Source: Rhodoferax sp. (lineage in GTDB: Bacteria > Pseudomonadota > Gammaproteobacteria > Burkholderiales > Burkholderiaceae_C). From it: a DNA stretch of 42,307 nucleotides. This document shows positions 8,228 through 17,316 of this stretch, in pieces. The notes beneath the pieces are model-generated. The model ran no database searches. It was not told the DNA's origin and worked only from the letters and a program-made list of their open reading frames with translations. The stretch spans positions 1-42,307 of the forward strand of contig JAUSNJ010000082.1 of the NCBI GenBank assembly GCA_030645355.1. The letters are read 5' to 3'. The translations under genes and the position numbers were made by a program. Each line of letters begins with the position of its first letter. The first letter of the stretch is position 1.

Positions 8228-9133
8228 ATGATTTCTGATTTCAAAAACAAGACCGCGGTCCTCACCGGTGCCGGTTCCGGCTTTGGCCTGGAGTGCGCAC
8301 GCATTGGCGCCAAACTGGGCATGAACCTGGTGCTGGTCGATGTGCAGCAGGACGCTCTGGACAAGACTGTGGCCGAAATGCAGGCCTTGGGCGCCCCGGT
8401 GCTGGCCATGCGGGTGGATGTGTCCAGCGCCGACCAGATGCAGGCCCTGGCCGATGCAGCCTTTGCGCGCTTTGGTGCGCCGCACTTCGTGTTCAACAAT
8501 GCGGGCGTGGGAGCAGGGGGCCTGATCTGGGAAAACACGGTCCAGGACTGGGAGTGGGTGCTGGGCGTGAACCTCATGGGCGTGGCGCACGGCGTGCGAC
8601 TGTTCACCCCTATGATGCTGGTCGCCGCCAAGGCCGACCCGGCCTACCAGGGCCACATCGTCAACACCGCCAGCATGGCCGGTTTGCTGAATGCGCCCAA
8701 TATGGGCATCTACAACGTCAGCAAGCACGCCGTGGTGTCCCTGAGCGAGACCCTGTACCAGGACCTCGCGCTGGTGACCGACCAAATCAGCGCCAGCGTG
8801 CTGTGCCCGTTCTTTGTTCCCACGGGCATCAGCCAGAGCCACCGCAACCGCCCGGATGCACTCAAGGTCGAAGCCAAACCCACGCAAAGCCAGTTGATCG
8901 GCCAGGCCATGAGCGACAAGGCGGTCGGCAGTGGCCGGGTGACGGCGGCTGAAGTCGCGCAAATGGTCTTCAACGCCATCTCCGCTAACCAGTTCTACAT
9001 CTACAGCCACCCCAAGGCCATTGGATCGGTGCAGACCCGGTTGGAAGACGTGCTGCAGGCTCGCAACCCCACCGATCCGTTCGCCCACAAGCCAGAGTTG
9101 GGTGTGGACCTGAAGAAAGCGCTGCGCGCCTGA
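8228..9133 (+). CDS. SDR family oxidoreductase
   Basis: 301-residue classical SDR. The cofactor motif TGAGSGFG is near residue 14, NNAGVGAGG follows, and the catalytic YNVSK is preceded by NTASMAG. The C-terminal part (HPKAIGSVQTRLEDVL...) is longer than in minimal SDRs and resembles SDRs annotated with fatty-acid or aromatic catabolism genes. ATG 8228 has CCGGAG about 11 nt upstream, 34 bp after the GNAT stop, so it probably belongs to the same transcript as its end gene. The substrate is not readable. Confidence 0.9.
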   Translation: MISDFKNKTAVLTGAGSGFGLECARIGAKLGMNLVLVDVQQDALDKTVAEMQALGAPVLAMRVDVSSADQMQALADAAFARFGAPHFVFNNAGVGAGGLIWENTVQDWEWVLGVNLMGVAHGVRLFTPMMLVAAKADPAYQGHIVNTASMAGLLNAPNMGIYNVSKHAVVSLSETLYQDLALVTDQISASVLCPFFVPTGISQSHRNRPDALKVEAKPTQSQLIGQAMSDKAVGSGRVTAAEVAQMVFNAISANQFYIYSHPKAIGSVQTRLEDVLQARNPTDPFAHKPELGVDLKKALRA

Positions 9134-9181
9134 CGCGGGCGCCGGTCACGACCCGGTGGGTTCGGCAGCGTCCATCGCATA

Positions 9182-11683
9182 ATGGAATGCATGCAAAACA
9201 CCTTTGCGGTTTCACCGCTGCGCTCCATCCAAACCCAGGTGTCTGTTGCCGTGCTGGTCATCTTTCTGGCGACCCTCTGGACTCTGTCGTTCTACGCCAC
9301 TAAGATACTGCTTCAGGACACGGAACGGTTGCTGGGGGAGCACCAGTTTGCAGCGGTCTCTTTTGTTGCCGCCAATATCAACGACGAGCTGGATGACCGG
9401 CTGAAAGCACTGACCACCATCGCGGGTGCCATTAGCCCGGCGATTTTGAATAATGCGCAGGCCCTGAACACATTTCTGGAGCAACGCCAGTTGCTGCAGA
9501 ACCTGTTCAATGCGGGTGTCTTGGTGCTTGGATTGGATGGCGTCGTGGTGGCCGAAGCTCCCCGTTCGGCGGAACGGGTCGGCATGAATTACATGAACCG
9601 GGACACCATCGCCGCTGCACTCAAGGAAGGAAAAACTTCGATCGGCACCCCGGTCGTTGGCAAAAAATTCAAGACACCCGTTTTTGGCATGACGGTCCCC
9701 ATTCGCGATGCGCAAGGCAAAGTCATTGGTGCCTTGGCCGGGGTCACCAACCTGGGCGTCCCCAATTTCTTGAGTTTTCTTTTTCGTTCTCAATCTGGCG
9801 TTGGAACCAGCTACTTGCTGGTGAGTCCTTCAACGCGGCAGATCATCAATGCCACCGATAACAAGCGCGTGATGGAGCGGCTTCCCCCACCCGGCGTCAA
9901 TGCCTTGCTGGACCGATTTATTCAGGGCTATGAGGGTTCCGGTGTCACCGTGAACCCCTGGGAGCAGGAGGTTTTGGCGTCCGCCAAAGGGATCCCCGCG
10001 GCAGGCTGGTATCTTGCTGCAACCTTGCCAACGCAGGAGGCTTTTGCCCCGATTGTCAGCATGCGCGACCGCATGGTGTTGGCCACGGTTTTACTGACGC
10101 TGCTGGCAAGCGGTTTGACGTGGTGGATGGTGCGGCGTCAACTGGCACCCATGCTGGCTGCATCCCAGACGCTGGCGTCCATGGCTGATGCGTCGATGGC
10201 CGCACAGCTATTGCCCGTTGGCCGACACGACGAGATCGGTCAACTGATTGGAGGCTTCAATCGCGTGGTGACAGCCCTGGCGCAGCGGGAGCGCGCATTG
10301 GTCGACAGCGAACGCCAGCTTGCCGACGTCATGGAGAATGTGGAGACCTTTGTCTACATCAAGGATCTCCAGGGCCGCTATCTGTTTGCCAACCGTGCGT
10401 TGTGCGAATCATTTGGCGTGCCGATGGGCGAAATTGTGGGACATGACGACTCCAAATTTCTGGATGACGCCACAGTGGAAAAGCTGCGCCGCAATGATCA
10501 CATTGTTTTTCTGCAAGGCGAGACGGTAAGAGCAGATGAAACCGTTGTCAGGCACCTCTCGGGCCGCGTTCAAAGGTTCAGCACCGTCAAGGTCCCGCTT
10601 CGGGATGCGGATGGCGTCATTTATGCACTGTGGGGTATCTCCACCGATATCACCGAGCGCAGTCACATGGAGGACGAGCTGCGCATTGGCGCCATTGCAT
10701 TTGAGTGCCAGGAGGGCATGATCGTCACCGACGCCAAAGGGGTCATCCTGCGCACCAACGACAGCTTCACGCGCATCATGGGGTACAGCAACGCCGAGGT
10801 GGTTGGCAAGACCACGGCGTTCATAGGCTCTGATCGGCACCCGGCCGGGTTTTGTGACGAGCTGTGGAATGCGGCAAAACGCGTCGGTACCTGGCAGGCG
10901 GAAGTGTGGACCCTGCGCAAGAACGGCGAAGTCTTTCCGCAATGGATGACCGGCACAGCGGTCAAAAATACCCACGGCGACATCACCCACTATGTGATTA
11001 CCCATATCGACATCACCGACCGCAAGCAGCAGGAGACGCAGCGCTTGCAGGACGAAGCCGCCCACCGGACTGTACTGGTGCGCGAAGTGCACCACCGCAT
11101 CAAGAACAATTTGCAGGGCATTGTCGGTCTGCTGCGCCAATATTCACGGCGTCACCCCGAGATGTCTGACACCATCAACCAGGCGATCAGCCAGGTGCAG
11201 GGCATCTCGGTCGTCCACGGCCTGCAAGGCCATGCAGTCACCTCGTCGGTGCGTCTGTGTGAGCTGACCGGTGCCATTGCCGATGAAATCCGGAGCCTAT
11301 GGCAAACACCGGTGGTGGTGGACATTCCTTCTTGCTGGACGCCGTGCGTCATCGCGGAGCGCGAAGCGGTGCCCGTCGCCTTGATCCTCAACGAGTTGAT
11401 CCTGAATGCCGTCAAACACGGGGGCAAGGCCCATGGGAGGGTTGATATCTCCGTTCGCAAGGGTGCACAAGCCGATGTGGTACAGATCTCCATCGTCAAC
11501 CACGGGCAACTGTCAGCGACCAGCCAGCAGCCCGGTGCATTGCACAGTGGTCTGCAATTGATCGCGTCTTTGATGCCGCGCAGCGGCTGCATTCTGTGCA
11601 CGGAGCAACAAGGAGACCTGGTCGTTACACTGCTGGCGCTGGAGCCCCCCGTTATTTCACTGGACCCACCAGGACCCGCATGA
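9182..11683 (+). CDS. Cache-HAMP-PAS-PAS sensor histidine kinase (HisKA_2 type)
   Basis: 833-residue membrane sensor kinase. The first transmembrane helix is near residues 20-40. A periplasmic double-Cache-like domain follows (about 45-290; IGTPVVGKKFKTPVFGMTVPI), then a second helix near 300-320, HAMP (to about 375), and two PAS domains (about 380-495 and 500-625, each ending in a DITxR motif). The kinase core has EVHHRIKNNLQG with phosphoacceptor His637, the HisKA_2 signature, followed by ATPase motifs (LILNELILNAVKHG). HisKA_2 kinases often pair with ANTAR-domain regulators, and the next gene is one, overlapping by 4 bp. The periplasmic ligand is unknown. ATG 9182 is used; ATG 9191 is possible. 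Confidence 0.92.
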   Translation: MECMQNTFAVSPLRSIQTQVSVAVLVIFLATLWTLSFYATKILLQDTERLLGEHQFAAVSFVAANINDELDDRLKALTTIAGAISPAILNNAQALNTFLEQRQLLQNLFNAGVLVLGLDGVVVAEAPRSAERVGMNYMNRDTIAAALKEGKTSIGTPVVGKKFKTPVFGMTVPIRDAQGKVIGALAGVTNLGVPNFLSFLFRSQSGVGTSYLLVSPSTRQIINATDNKRVMERLPPPGVNALLDRFIQGYEGSGVTVNPWEQEVLASAKGIPAAGWYLAATLPTQEAFAPIVSMRDRMVLATVLLTLLASGLTWWMVRRQLAPMLAASQTLASMADASMAAQLLPVGRHDEIGQLIGGFNRVVTALAQRERALVDSERQLADVMENVETFVYIKDLQGRYLFANRALCESFGVPMGEIVGHDDSKFLDDATVEKLRRNDHIVFLQGETVRADETVVRHLSGRVQRFSTVKVPLRDADGVIYALWGISTDITERSHMEDELRIGAIAFECQEGMIVTDAKGVILRTNDSFTRIMGYSNAEVVGKTTAFIGSDRHPAGFCDELWNAAKRVGTWQAEVWTLRKNGEVFPQWMTGTAVKNTHGDITHYVITHIDITDRKQQETQRLQDEAAHRTVLVREVHHRIKNNLQGIVGLLRQYSRRHPEMSDTINQAISQVQGISVVHGLQGHAVTSSVRLCELTGAIADEIRSLWQTPVVVDIPSCWTPCVIAEREAVPVALILNELILNAVKHGGKAHGRVDISVRKGAQADVVQISIVNHGQLSATSQQPGALHSGLQLIASLMPRSGCILCTEQQGDLVVTLLALEPPVISLDPPGPA

Positions 11684-12288
11684 CCACAGACACGTCAAAC
11701 AACCCCAAGGCCCGGCACCTGCTGGTCGTAGACGATGACCGCCTGGTGCTCTCCGTGATTTCCACGGGCCTGGTGGACGTTGGCTATAGGGTGACGACCG
11801 CTGAAACCGCCGAGGATGCCGAGGCATGGCTGGCTGGAGGAATCCGCCCCGACCTGGCGATTCTTGACATTCGCATGCCGGGCCAGGGTGGGCTTTTTCT
11901 GGCCGAACGCCTGCGCGCGCTGGACCACATTCCGTTCATCATGTTCAGCGCCTACAGCGACGCCTCCACAGTGGAGCAGGCCAACCGTTGCGGGGCCTTG
12001 GGCTACCTGGTCAAGCCGCTGGACACGGTGCAACTGGTGCCAGCGGTTGAGTCGGCCCTGGCGCGCGCCAATGAACTGCAGGAACTGAGAAATACCCGCT
12101 TGCAGCTGCAGGCGGCATTGGATGGTGAGCGCGATATCAGCGTTGCCTTGGGCATCACCATGATGCAGCACCGCCTGAAGCGCAGCGAGGCTTTTGATCT
12201 ACTTCGCGCAACGGCACGCAAACGCCGATGCAAACTATCAGACTTGGCAGCCGAGGTGATTCAAGCCGGCGAAAAGTTGATCCTTTAG
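11680..12288 (+). CDS. Response regulator with ANTAR RNA-binding domain
   Basis: 202 residues. A receiver domain occupies about 14-125 (VVDDDRLVLS, phosphoacceptor Asp63 in ILDIRMPG, Lys in GYLVKPLD), then a coiled linker (ANELQELRNTRLQLQAAL), then an ANTAR domain (about 145-195: ALGITMMQHRLKRSEAFDLLR...). ANTAR regulators such as NasT and EutV bind paired RNA hairpins and prevent transcription termination. The gene overlaps the kinase gene by ATGA, so the two form a two-component system acting on RNA. The regulated transcript is not known; a structured gap lies directly downstream. Confidence 0.92.
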   Translation: MTTDTSNNPKARHLLVVDDDRLVLSVISTGLVDVGYRVTTAETAEDAEAWLAGGIRPDLAILDIRMPGQGGLFLAERLRALDHIPFIMFSAYSDASTVEQANRCGALGYLVKPLDTVQLVPAVESALARANELQELRNTRLQLQAALDGERDISVALGITMMQHRLKRSEAFDLLRATARKRRCKLSDLAAEVIQAGEKLIL

Positions 12289-12320
12289 CACATTGCGTCA
12301 AATAGCGCTTGATTTAAAAC

Positions 12321-12347
12321 AAGGTCTTCTGTTATAAGCAGAACCTT
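12321..12347. other. Imperfect hairpin after ANTAR regulator gene
   Basis: AAGGT at 12321-12325 pairs with ACCTT at 12343-12347, and TCTG with CAGA, around the loop TTATAAG; two bases (CT) bulge. No T-run follows on the plus strand. On the minus strand GTTTTAAAT follows, so it could act as a terminator for minus-strand transcripts or as part of a leader. Confidence 0.45.
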
Positions 12348-12415
12348 ATATCTAGCTTGCCAGCCCCTGATCCCGGCTTGCAGGTCGTTGAGGCCCTGAA
12401 CACGCCTCGTAAACG

Positions 12416-12476
12416 AGTCCGTTATCGCTGAAAAGCGGCGCGGACTAATTTGCGAAAAGTCCCTTATGCGGACTAA
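12416..12476 (+). promoter_or_regulatory. Tandem related hairpins with alternating complementary segments
   Basis: Four segments alternate: AGTCC (12416-12420), GGACT (12442-12446), AGTCC (12458-12462), GGACT (12470-12474). Segments 1-2 and 3-4 form two hairpins; 2-3 or 1-4 are alternatives. The first hairpin has an extra inner stem CGCT-GAAA-AGCG. Both copies share AGTCC(G/C)TTAT on the left and GCGGACTAA on the right, so they look like a duplication with an insertion. They lie between an RNA-binding ANTAR regulator gene and a chemoreceptor gene. I could not find the canonical hexaloop pair with A at 1 and G at 4, so assignment as an ANTAR target is only a hypothesis. Confidence 0.45.
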
Positions 12477-12611
12477 GGTGCACGTGTTCAAGCTACCAAA
12501 AAGAAGTCTTTCTGCATTGCACGGCGTTTATTCAACGTCCGCATCGGCATGCGCGCCTCAAAACCAATACCCACGCCTCACCAGCACCAAGTGGAACCGT
12601 CGTTGGAAGTC

Positions 12612-12665
12612 ATTTTTAGCTCTAGCCCTCGTCTTGCATGCGCTTACAGCTATCACGCTTGTAGC
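12612..12665 (-). repeat. 54-nt dispersed element, copy 4 (intergenic, reversed)
   Basis: Minus-strand reading starts GCTACAAGCGTGATAGC, has GAGGGCT at offset 36-42 and ends AAAT. Frame 1 is open for 18 codons. In the plus direction the same bases would encode a strongly hydrophobic segment. It ends 34 bp before the chemoreceptor start. Confidence 0.75.
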
Positions 12666-12698
12666 AATTAGGCATCCATCTACCCAAGGGAAATCGCC

Positions 12699-14246
12699 AT
12701 GAAAGCCAATCTTCCTGTTACACAGCGCGAATACCAGTTTCCTGGAACCGAGACGCTGATGTCCACAACCGACACTGCCAGCCACATGTCATATGCCAAT
12801 GCGGCATTCGTGCGCACCAGTGGTTACCCCTGCGATGAGTTGATGGGCCAGCCACACAATCTGGTGCGTCATCCGGACATGCCAACGCAGGCCTTTGCAG
12901 ACATGTGGCGCAGCCTGAAAGACGGGCAGTCCTGGACGGCATTGGTCAAGAATCGCCGCAAAGACGGTGATCACTACTGGGTGCGTGCCAATGCCGCGCC
13001 CATGCGGCGCAACGGCCAGGTGACCGGCTATCTATCGGTGCGCACCAAGCCATCACGCGCGGAAGTGGACGGCACCGAAAAACTGTACGCCCGTTTCCGG
13101 GAGGGGCGCGCTGCAGGGCTTGCCTTTCATCGGGGTCTGCTCGTTCGTACCGGGGCCATGCGTTGTGCCAGTGCCCTGCAATTGCTGCCCGCAGCCTGGC
13201 GGGTGCGTTTGCCACTGTTGACGGCGGGCGCCGCCATCGGTGTCGCCCTGTCGTTTGCAGATATTGCGGGGCCGGCACTTGCGGGCGTCGGCGCAGCGGT
13301 AGCCGCAAGCCTGGTGATGGTGGACCTATTCATCGAAGCCCAGATTACCTCGCCCTTGAAAGATATCCTTGTCGTGGCGCAGCATGTGGCCAGCGGGGAA
13401 GCAGGTGAGGACCTTAGACTGAACCGCTGCGACGAGATCGGGATGATCTCTCGTGCCATTAACCAAGCCGGCTTGAATTTGCATTCGCTGGTGGCGGACG
13501 TGCACGAGCAGGTGTCGGGGATTCGGGTGGCCAGCCAGCAGATTGCGGCTGCCAATAATGAATTGTCCGGTCGTACAGAACAAACGGTCTCCAGCTTGGA
13601 GCAGACAGCCGCGGCGATGGAGCAGCAAACAGCGTCCGTGCGCCAGAACTCCGATACCGCGCAGCAGGCCAGTCAAGTGGCCAACGCAGCTGCACAGGTT
13701 GCCCAGCGGGGGGGAGAAGCAGTTGCCAATGTGGTTTCCACCATGGCGCTGATCTCGACGTCAAGCCACAAAATCTCCGACATCATCAGTGTGATTGAGG
13801 GCATTGCCTTTCAGACCAATATTCTGGCGCTCAACGCGGCGGTGGAGGCGGCCCGCGCGGGCGAGCAGGGGCGCGGCTTTGCAGTCGTTGCCTCTGAGGT
13901 GCGCAGTCTGGCCGGACGCTCGGCAGCGGCGGCCAAAGAGATCAAGGGGCTGATTGATGATTCCGTCAACACGGTCGAAAGCGGCTCCAGACTGGTTGCC
14001 GATGCGGGCCAGACCATGGCCGAGGTGGTCGCACAGGTGCAACACGTAAATCAATTGATTGCCGAGATCACCGTCTCCTCCAAAGAGCAGTCCATTGGAA
14101 TTTCCCAGGTGGGGCAGGCCGTAGCCCAGCTGGACGAGATGACACAGCAAAACGCCGCCATGGTGGAGCAAAGCAGTGCAGCCGCCACCAGCATGAGTGA
14201 ACAGGCACAGCGGCTGATGGACGCCATACAAGTATTTTCTGTTTAG
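12699..14246 (+). CDS. Aer-like methyl-accepting chemotaxis protein with N-terminal PAS
   Basis: 515-residue chemoreceptor. A cytoplasmic PAS domain (about 20-120, with [15 protein letters not shown] and [18 protein letters not shown]) resembles the Aer redox/energy-taxis sensor. A hydrophobic hairpin at about 171-212 follows, then HAMP (about 213-266) and the MCP signalling domain, whose conserved tip [20 protein letters not shown] begins near 367. There is no periplasmic domain, so the signal is probably internal (redox or respiration). The C-terminus (MDAIQVFSV) lacks the CheR/CheB tethering pentapeptide. ATG 12699 has AAGGGA 8 nt upstream. The cheZ gene lies far away at 35073-35696; no cheA, cheW or cheY is in the window. 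Confidence 0.92.
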   Translation: MKANLPVTQREYQFPGTETLMSTTDTASHMSYANAAFVRTSGYPCDELMGQPHNLVRHPDMPTQAFADMWRSLKDGQSWTALVKNRRKDGDHYWVRANAAPMRRNGQVTGYLSVRTKPSRAEVDGTEKLYARFREGRAAGLAFHRGLLVRTGAMRCASALQLLPAAWRVRLPLLTAGAAIGVALSFADIAGPALAGVGAAVAASLVMVDLFIEAQITSPLKDILVVAQHVASGEAGEDLRLNRCDEIGMISRAINQAGLNLHSLVADVHEQVSGIRVASQQIAAANNELSGRTEQTVSSLEQTAAAMEQQTASVRQNSDTAQQASQVANAAAQVAQRGGEAVANVVSTMALISTSSHKISDIISVIEGIAFQTNILALNAAVEAARAGEQGRGFAVVASEVRSLAGRSAAAAKEIKGLIDDSVNTVESGSRLVADAGQTMAEVVAQVQHVNQLIAEITVSSKEQSIGISQVGQAVAQLDEMTQQNAAMVEQSSAAATSMSEQAQRLMDAIQVFSV

Positions 14247-14294
14247 TCTGTGTAACAAAGTCATCCGCAGGTGATATTGCTACCGGATTCATCC

Positions 14295-16808
14295 ATGGTG
14301 AAAGAACATACCCATCCCTACCAAAACCTAGCCGGTTGGACCCTGCTGGTGTTGTCCATGCCTTTGCTGTGGTGGGTGTCCCACCCCATCAGGCAGGTGG
14401 TGATCGATCCGACGGTATTCGTGTTTTGGCACACCGCAGTAGAGGTGTTTTCGGTGGTCGTGGCGATGCTGATTTTTGTCACGGGATACCGGGCCATTCT
14501 GTCGGTTCGCAAGGGGGCCGTGGTGTGGTTGGGTGTTGCTTTTTTTGGCGTGGGCTTGCTGGACTTCTTGCACACCCTGTCGTATGCCGGTATGCCCGAT
14601 GTGGTGTCGGCCAACTCGCCCCAAAAATCCATTTTCTTCTGGCTGGGCGCGCGCATGCTGGCGGCAGTGGCCTTGCTGGTATACGCTGTGCTGCCTGCTG
14701 TTCAGGAAGTCAGCACGGTCAAAAAGCGTCTGGCGTTGCTGGTCATGCTGGCCGTCGTGGGTGTGGTGGGCTATGGGGGGCTGCGTTGGCCTGATCGCCT
14801 GCCTGCGCTGTTCGTCCAGGAGCAGGGCCTGACGCCCCTGAAAATTAGCCTGGAGTGGCTGATCATCAGTCTGCATGTGGCGACGCTTGCGGCGCTGTGG
14901 CGCCGGCGCCTGGAGTTGATCCATGAATGCGTCATGGCTTTGGGTTTTGCGGCCGCCTTGTCCGCGGTCTCGGAGCTATTTTTTACGATGCTGGGGGTGA
15001 TCGACAAGGACGGTGCCAACGTGCTGGGACATCTGTACAAGGTGGCAGCCTACCTGTATTTGTTCCATGCCACTTTCAATGAGGCGCTGCGCCGCCCGCT
15101 GGAGCGACTTGAGGTACAGCACCTTCGGGAAAAAATCATTCTCAACTCGTCGCCAGATGGTGTGTTGTGGGTAGACCGGGCAGGAACCATCCTGATGGCA
15201 AATCCAGCGATAGAAACGCTGACGGGCTACCCACCGAGCGAGTTGCTGGGGAAAGCCGTAGATATTTTTCTGCCAGTGCATTTGCGCGAGCGCCATGCGC
15301 AATCCATGCGGGACTACTTCACGGCGCCGCATTCCCGGGCGATGGGCTTGATGGATTTGAAGTTGATGTGCCGCGACGGCAAGATGCTGCCGGTGGACAT
15401 TTCCCTGGGGCACTGGGAAGACGATGGGGCAAGCCACGCCATTGCCTACATCCGCGATCTGAGCGAGCGTAAGAAGTTCGAAGAGTCATTGCGCCACCAG
15501 GCCACCCACGATGAACTCACCGGGCTACCCAATCGCTGGCTGTTTCGTCTGCAGTTGAACCAGGCCTTGGTGCGGGCTGCGCGAACCGGACAACATGTGG
15601 CGGTGTTGTTCATTGATCTGGACTACTTCAAAACAGTGAACGACAGTTTCGGACATGCCACGGGAGACGCATTGTTGGTACAGGTAGGCGCGCGTATTCG
15701 AAGTGCTTTGCGGGAAAACGACGTCCTGGCACGACTGGGGGGCGATGAGTTCGCTATTTTGCTCACTGATCTGGCGGAGATGGACGAAGTGGTGGGCGTT
15801 GGCACCAAGCTGTTGATGTCGATGCAGGCCTCTTATCGGTTGCAGGGCCAGGATGTGTACTCCGGTGGAAGCCTGGGCGTGGCCTTCTACCCGGATGACG
15901 CCAAAGATAGTGAAACCCTGCTGCGGTATGCCGATCTGGCCATGTACCAGGCCAAGCAGGCCGGGCGTGGTGCCTATGCTTTTTACTCCAAGGAAATGGA
16001 CCGACGGGTGCATGAGGACCTGCAACTTCATACGCGCTTGAAAGAGGCCGTGGCAGAGGGAAGCCTGCAACTGTTCTATCAACCGCAGGTGGATGTGATA
16101 TCGGGTGCCGTCGTCGGCGCCGAGGCCTTGCTGCGCTGGCATGATTCGGTGCTGGGCGATGTGTCACCGGCGCGTTTCATTCCCGTCGCGGAGGCTACCG
16201 GGTTGATTCTGCCCCTGTCAGACTGGGTTCTTGAGACGGCGTGCACGCAAATTGCAGCCTGGACCGCAGCGGGGACGCCCGTTCATGTGGCGGTCAATAT
16301 CTCGGCGCAGCAGTTTGGTCAGCGCAACCTCCCGGTCAAAGTGCTGGCAGCGCTTGAGCGAACCGGTGCGCAGGCGCGATGGCTTGGCATCGAGATCACG
16401 GAGTCGGTGGCGATGACGCAACCCGAGCAGGCGCGTGAACAGTTGAACGCTTTGGTGGACCTGGGGTGCAGTGTGGCGTTGGACGATTTTGGCACCGGCT
16501 ACTCATCGCTTTCCTACCTCAAGGCTTTGCCGGTGAGCAAGCTCAAGATTGACCAGAGCTTCATGAAAGGCATTCCACACGAATCCAGTGACGTCATGAT
16601 CGCCAAGGCCATCATGGCGCTGGCCCAAAGCCTTGGGCTGACGCTGGTAGCCGAGGGAGTGGAGACCGATGCACAGTTGGCCTTTCTGCGCCAACACGGA
16701 TGCGAGGTGTACCAGGGCTGGCTGTTTGCCAAGGCCATGCCGCATGCGGAATTGACAGCACTGATTGAAAGAGGCCCCGCCATTGCGCTTTGCCCCATTG
16801 CGGCGTAG
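14295..16808 (+). CDS. MASE3-PAS-GGDEF-EAL protein (cyclic di-GMP turnover)
   Basis: About 837 residues. The N-terminal third is a polytopic membrane sensor of the MASE3 type (FLHTLSYAGMPDVVSAN and FFWLGARM are its signature). It is followed by PAS (about 275-400, ending YIRDLSERKKFEE), GGDEF (intact GGDEF at 482-486; LFIDLDYFKTVND) and EAL (EALLRW at 610, [52 protein letters not shown]). Both catalytic sites look complete, so it may synthesise and hydrolyse cyclic di-GMP. ATG 14295 is preferred to the in-frame GTG at 14271, which lacks a ribosome-binding site. A PilZ gene follows 32 bp after the stop, a plausible effector. Confidence 0.92.
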   Translation: MVKEHTHPYQNLAGWTLLVLSMPLLWWVSHPIRQVVIDPTVFVFWHTAVEVFSVVVAMLIFVTGYRAILSVRKGAVVWLGVAFFGVGLLDFLHTLSYAGMPDVVSANSPQKSIFFWLGARMLAAVALLVYAVLPAVQEVSTVKKRLALLVMLAVVGVVGYGGLRWPDRLPALFVQEQGLTPLKISLEWLIISLHVATLAALWRRRLELIHECVMALGFAAALSAVSELFFTMLGVIDKDGANVLGHLYKVAAYLYLFHATFNEALRRPLERLEVQHLREKIILNSSPDGVLWVDRAGTILMANPAIETLTGYPPSELLGKAVDIFLPVHLRERHAQSMRDYFTAPHSRAMGLMDLKLMCRDGKMLPVDISLGHWEDDGASHAIAYIRDLSERKKFEESLRHQATHDELTGLPNRWLFRLQLNQALVRAARTGQHVAVLFIDLDYFKTVNDSFGHATGDALLVQVGARIRSALRENDVLARLGGDEFAILLTDLAEMDEVVGVGTKLLMSMQASYRLQGQDVYSGGSLGVAFYPDDAKDSETLLRYADLAMYQAKQAGRGAYAFYSKEMDRRVHEDLQLHTRLKEAVAEGSLQLFYQPQVDVISGAVVGAEALLRWHDSVLGDVSPARFIPVAEATGLILPLSDWVLETACTQIAAWTAAGTPVHVAVNISAQQFGQRNLPVKVLAALERTGAQARWLGIEITESVAMTQPEQAREQLNALVDLGCSVALDDFGTGYSSLSYLKALPVSKLKIDQSFMKGIPHESSDVMIAKAIMALAQSLGLTLVAEGVETDAQLAFLRQHGCEVYQGWLFAKAMPHAELTALIERGPAIALCPIAA

Positions 16809-16840
16809 GCTTATCATGCCGTGATGGGAGGTAATCCAGC

Positions 16841-17212
16841 ATGAAATCCGGTCCAGTCAAAGGCCTTCGCCAATACGCCCGCGTCCCCTTCGCGGCCGCG
16901 GTACTGCTACATGTGCAGGACCAGACGCTCAAAGTGCAGTTGATCGACATTGCACTCAAGGGCGCGCTGGTCCAGGTTGACTCCACGGAAAAGCTGGCCT
17001 TGCACACCCCCTGCCGCCTGGAACTGCCGCTGGCCGATGATGGTGACGGGGTGGTGATGGCCGGTGTCATTGCGCACCTCGATGGACAGCACGTCGGCAT
17101 CGAATGCCGCAATATCGACCTCACCAGCCTGACACGCCTGCGCCGCCTCATCGAACTCAACACCGGAGACCCTGACCTGATGGACAGGGAACTGAATCAC
17201 CTGTTTGGTTGA
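16841..17212 (+). CDS. PilZ-domain protein, likely cyclic di-GMP receptor
   Basis: 123 residues forming a single PilZ domain. The N-terminal RQYAR (R-x3-R, residues 10-14) and the DIALKGALV strand match the cyclic di-GMP binding pattern R-x3-R ... D/N-x-S-x-x-G, except that the usual Ser is Ala. Arg residues needed for ligand contact are present, so binding is likely but not certain. GGGAGG lies about 10 nt before ATG 16841. Position directly after a GGDEF-EAL gene suggests it reads out that enzyme's signal. A second, different PilZ protein is at 39490-39852. Confidence 0.88.
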   Translation: MKSGPVKGLRQYARVPFAAAVLLHVQDQTLKVQLIDIALKGALVQVDSTEKLALHTPCRLELPLADDGDGVVMAGVIAHLDGQHVGIECRNIDLTSLTRLRRLIELNTGDPDLMDRELNHLFG

Positions 17213-17316
17213 GTCAGACGTTGAAAAGGGAATGCAATCGCATGTTTCGATGGTGTGGCTGCCGGCTCCCCTTACCATCGGGTCAGCGGGTTGTCTCCCG
17301 CCCAAGGAAGTCCTTC

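Larger units (their letters stand above)
12289..12698. other. 410-bp structured intergenic region between ANTAR regulator and chemoreceptor
   Basis: The only stretch over 300 bp without a confident gene. In order it holds a hairpin at 12321-12347, two related hairpins at 12416-12448 and 12458-12476, an open frame of 78 codons (12466-12702) of doubtful reality, a reversed 54-nt element (12612-12665) and the AAGGGA ribosome-binding site of the chemoreceptor gene. It is visibly richer in A and T than the flanking genes at its left end. Confidence 0.7.

Noticed and set aside
12466..12702. 78-codon plus-strand frame overlapping the chemoreceptor start as ATGA, with a hydrophobic end encoded by the 54-nt element
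   Set aside because: No clear ribosome-binding site, no family resemblance, and the only membrane-like part comes from the repeat. It could be a leader peptide but the evidence is too thin to call a gene.
17209..17316. Longer start for the periplasmic binding protein
   Set aside because: The upstream codons show no signal-peptide pattern, overlap the PilZ gene end, and ATG 17317 has a good ribosome-binding site followed by a proper signal sequence.
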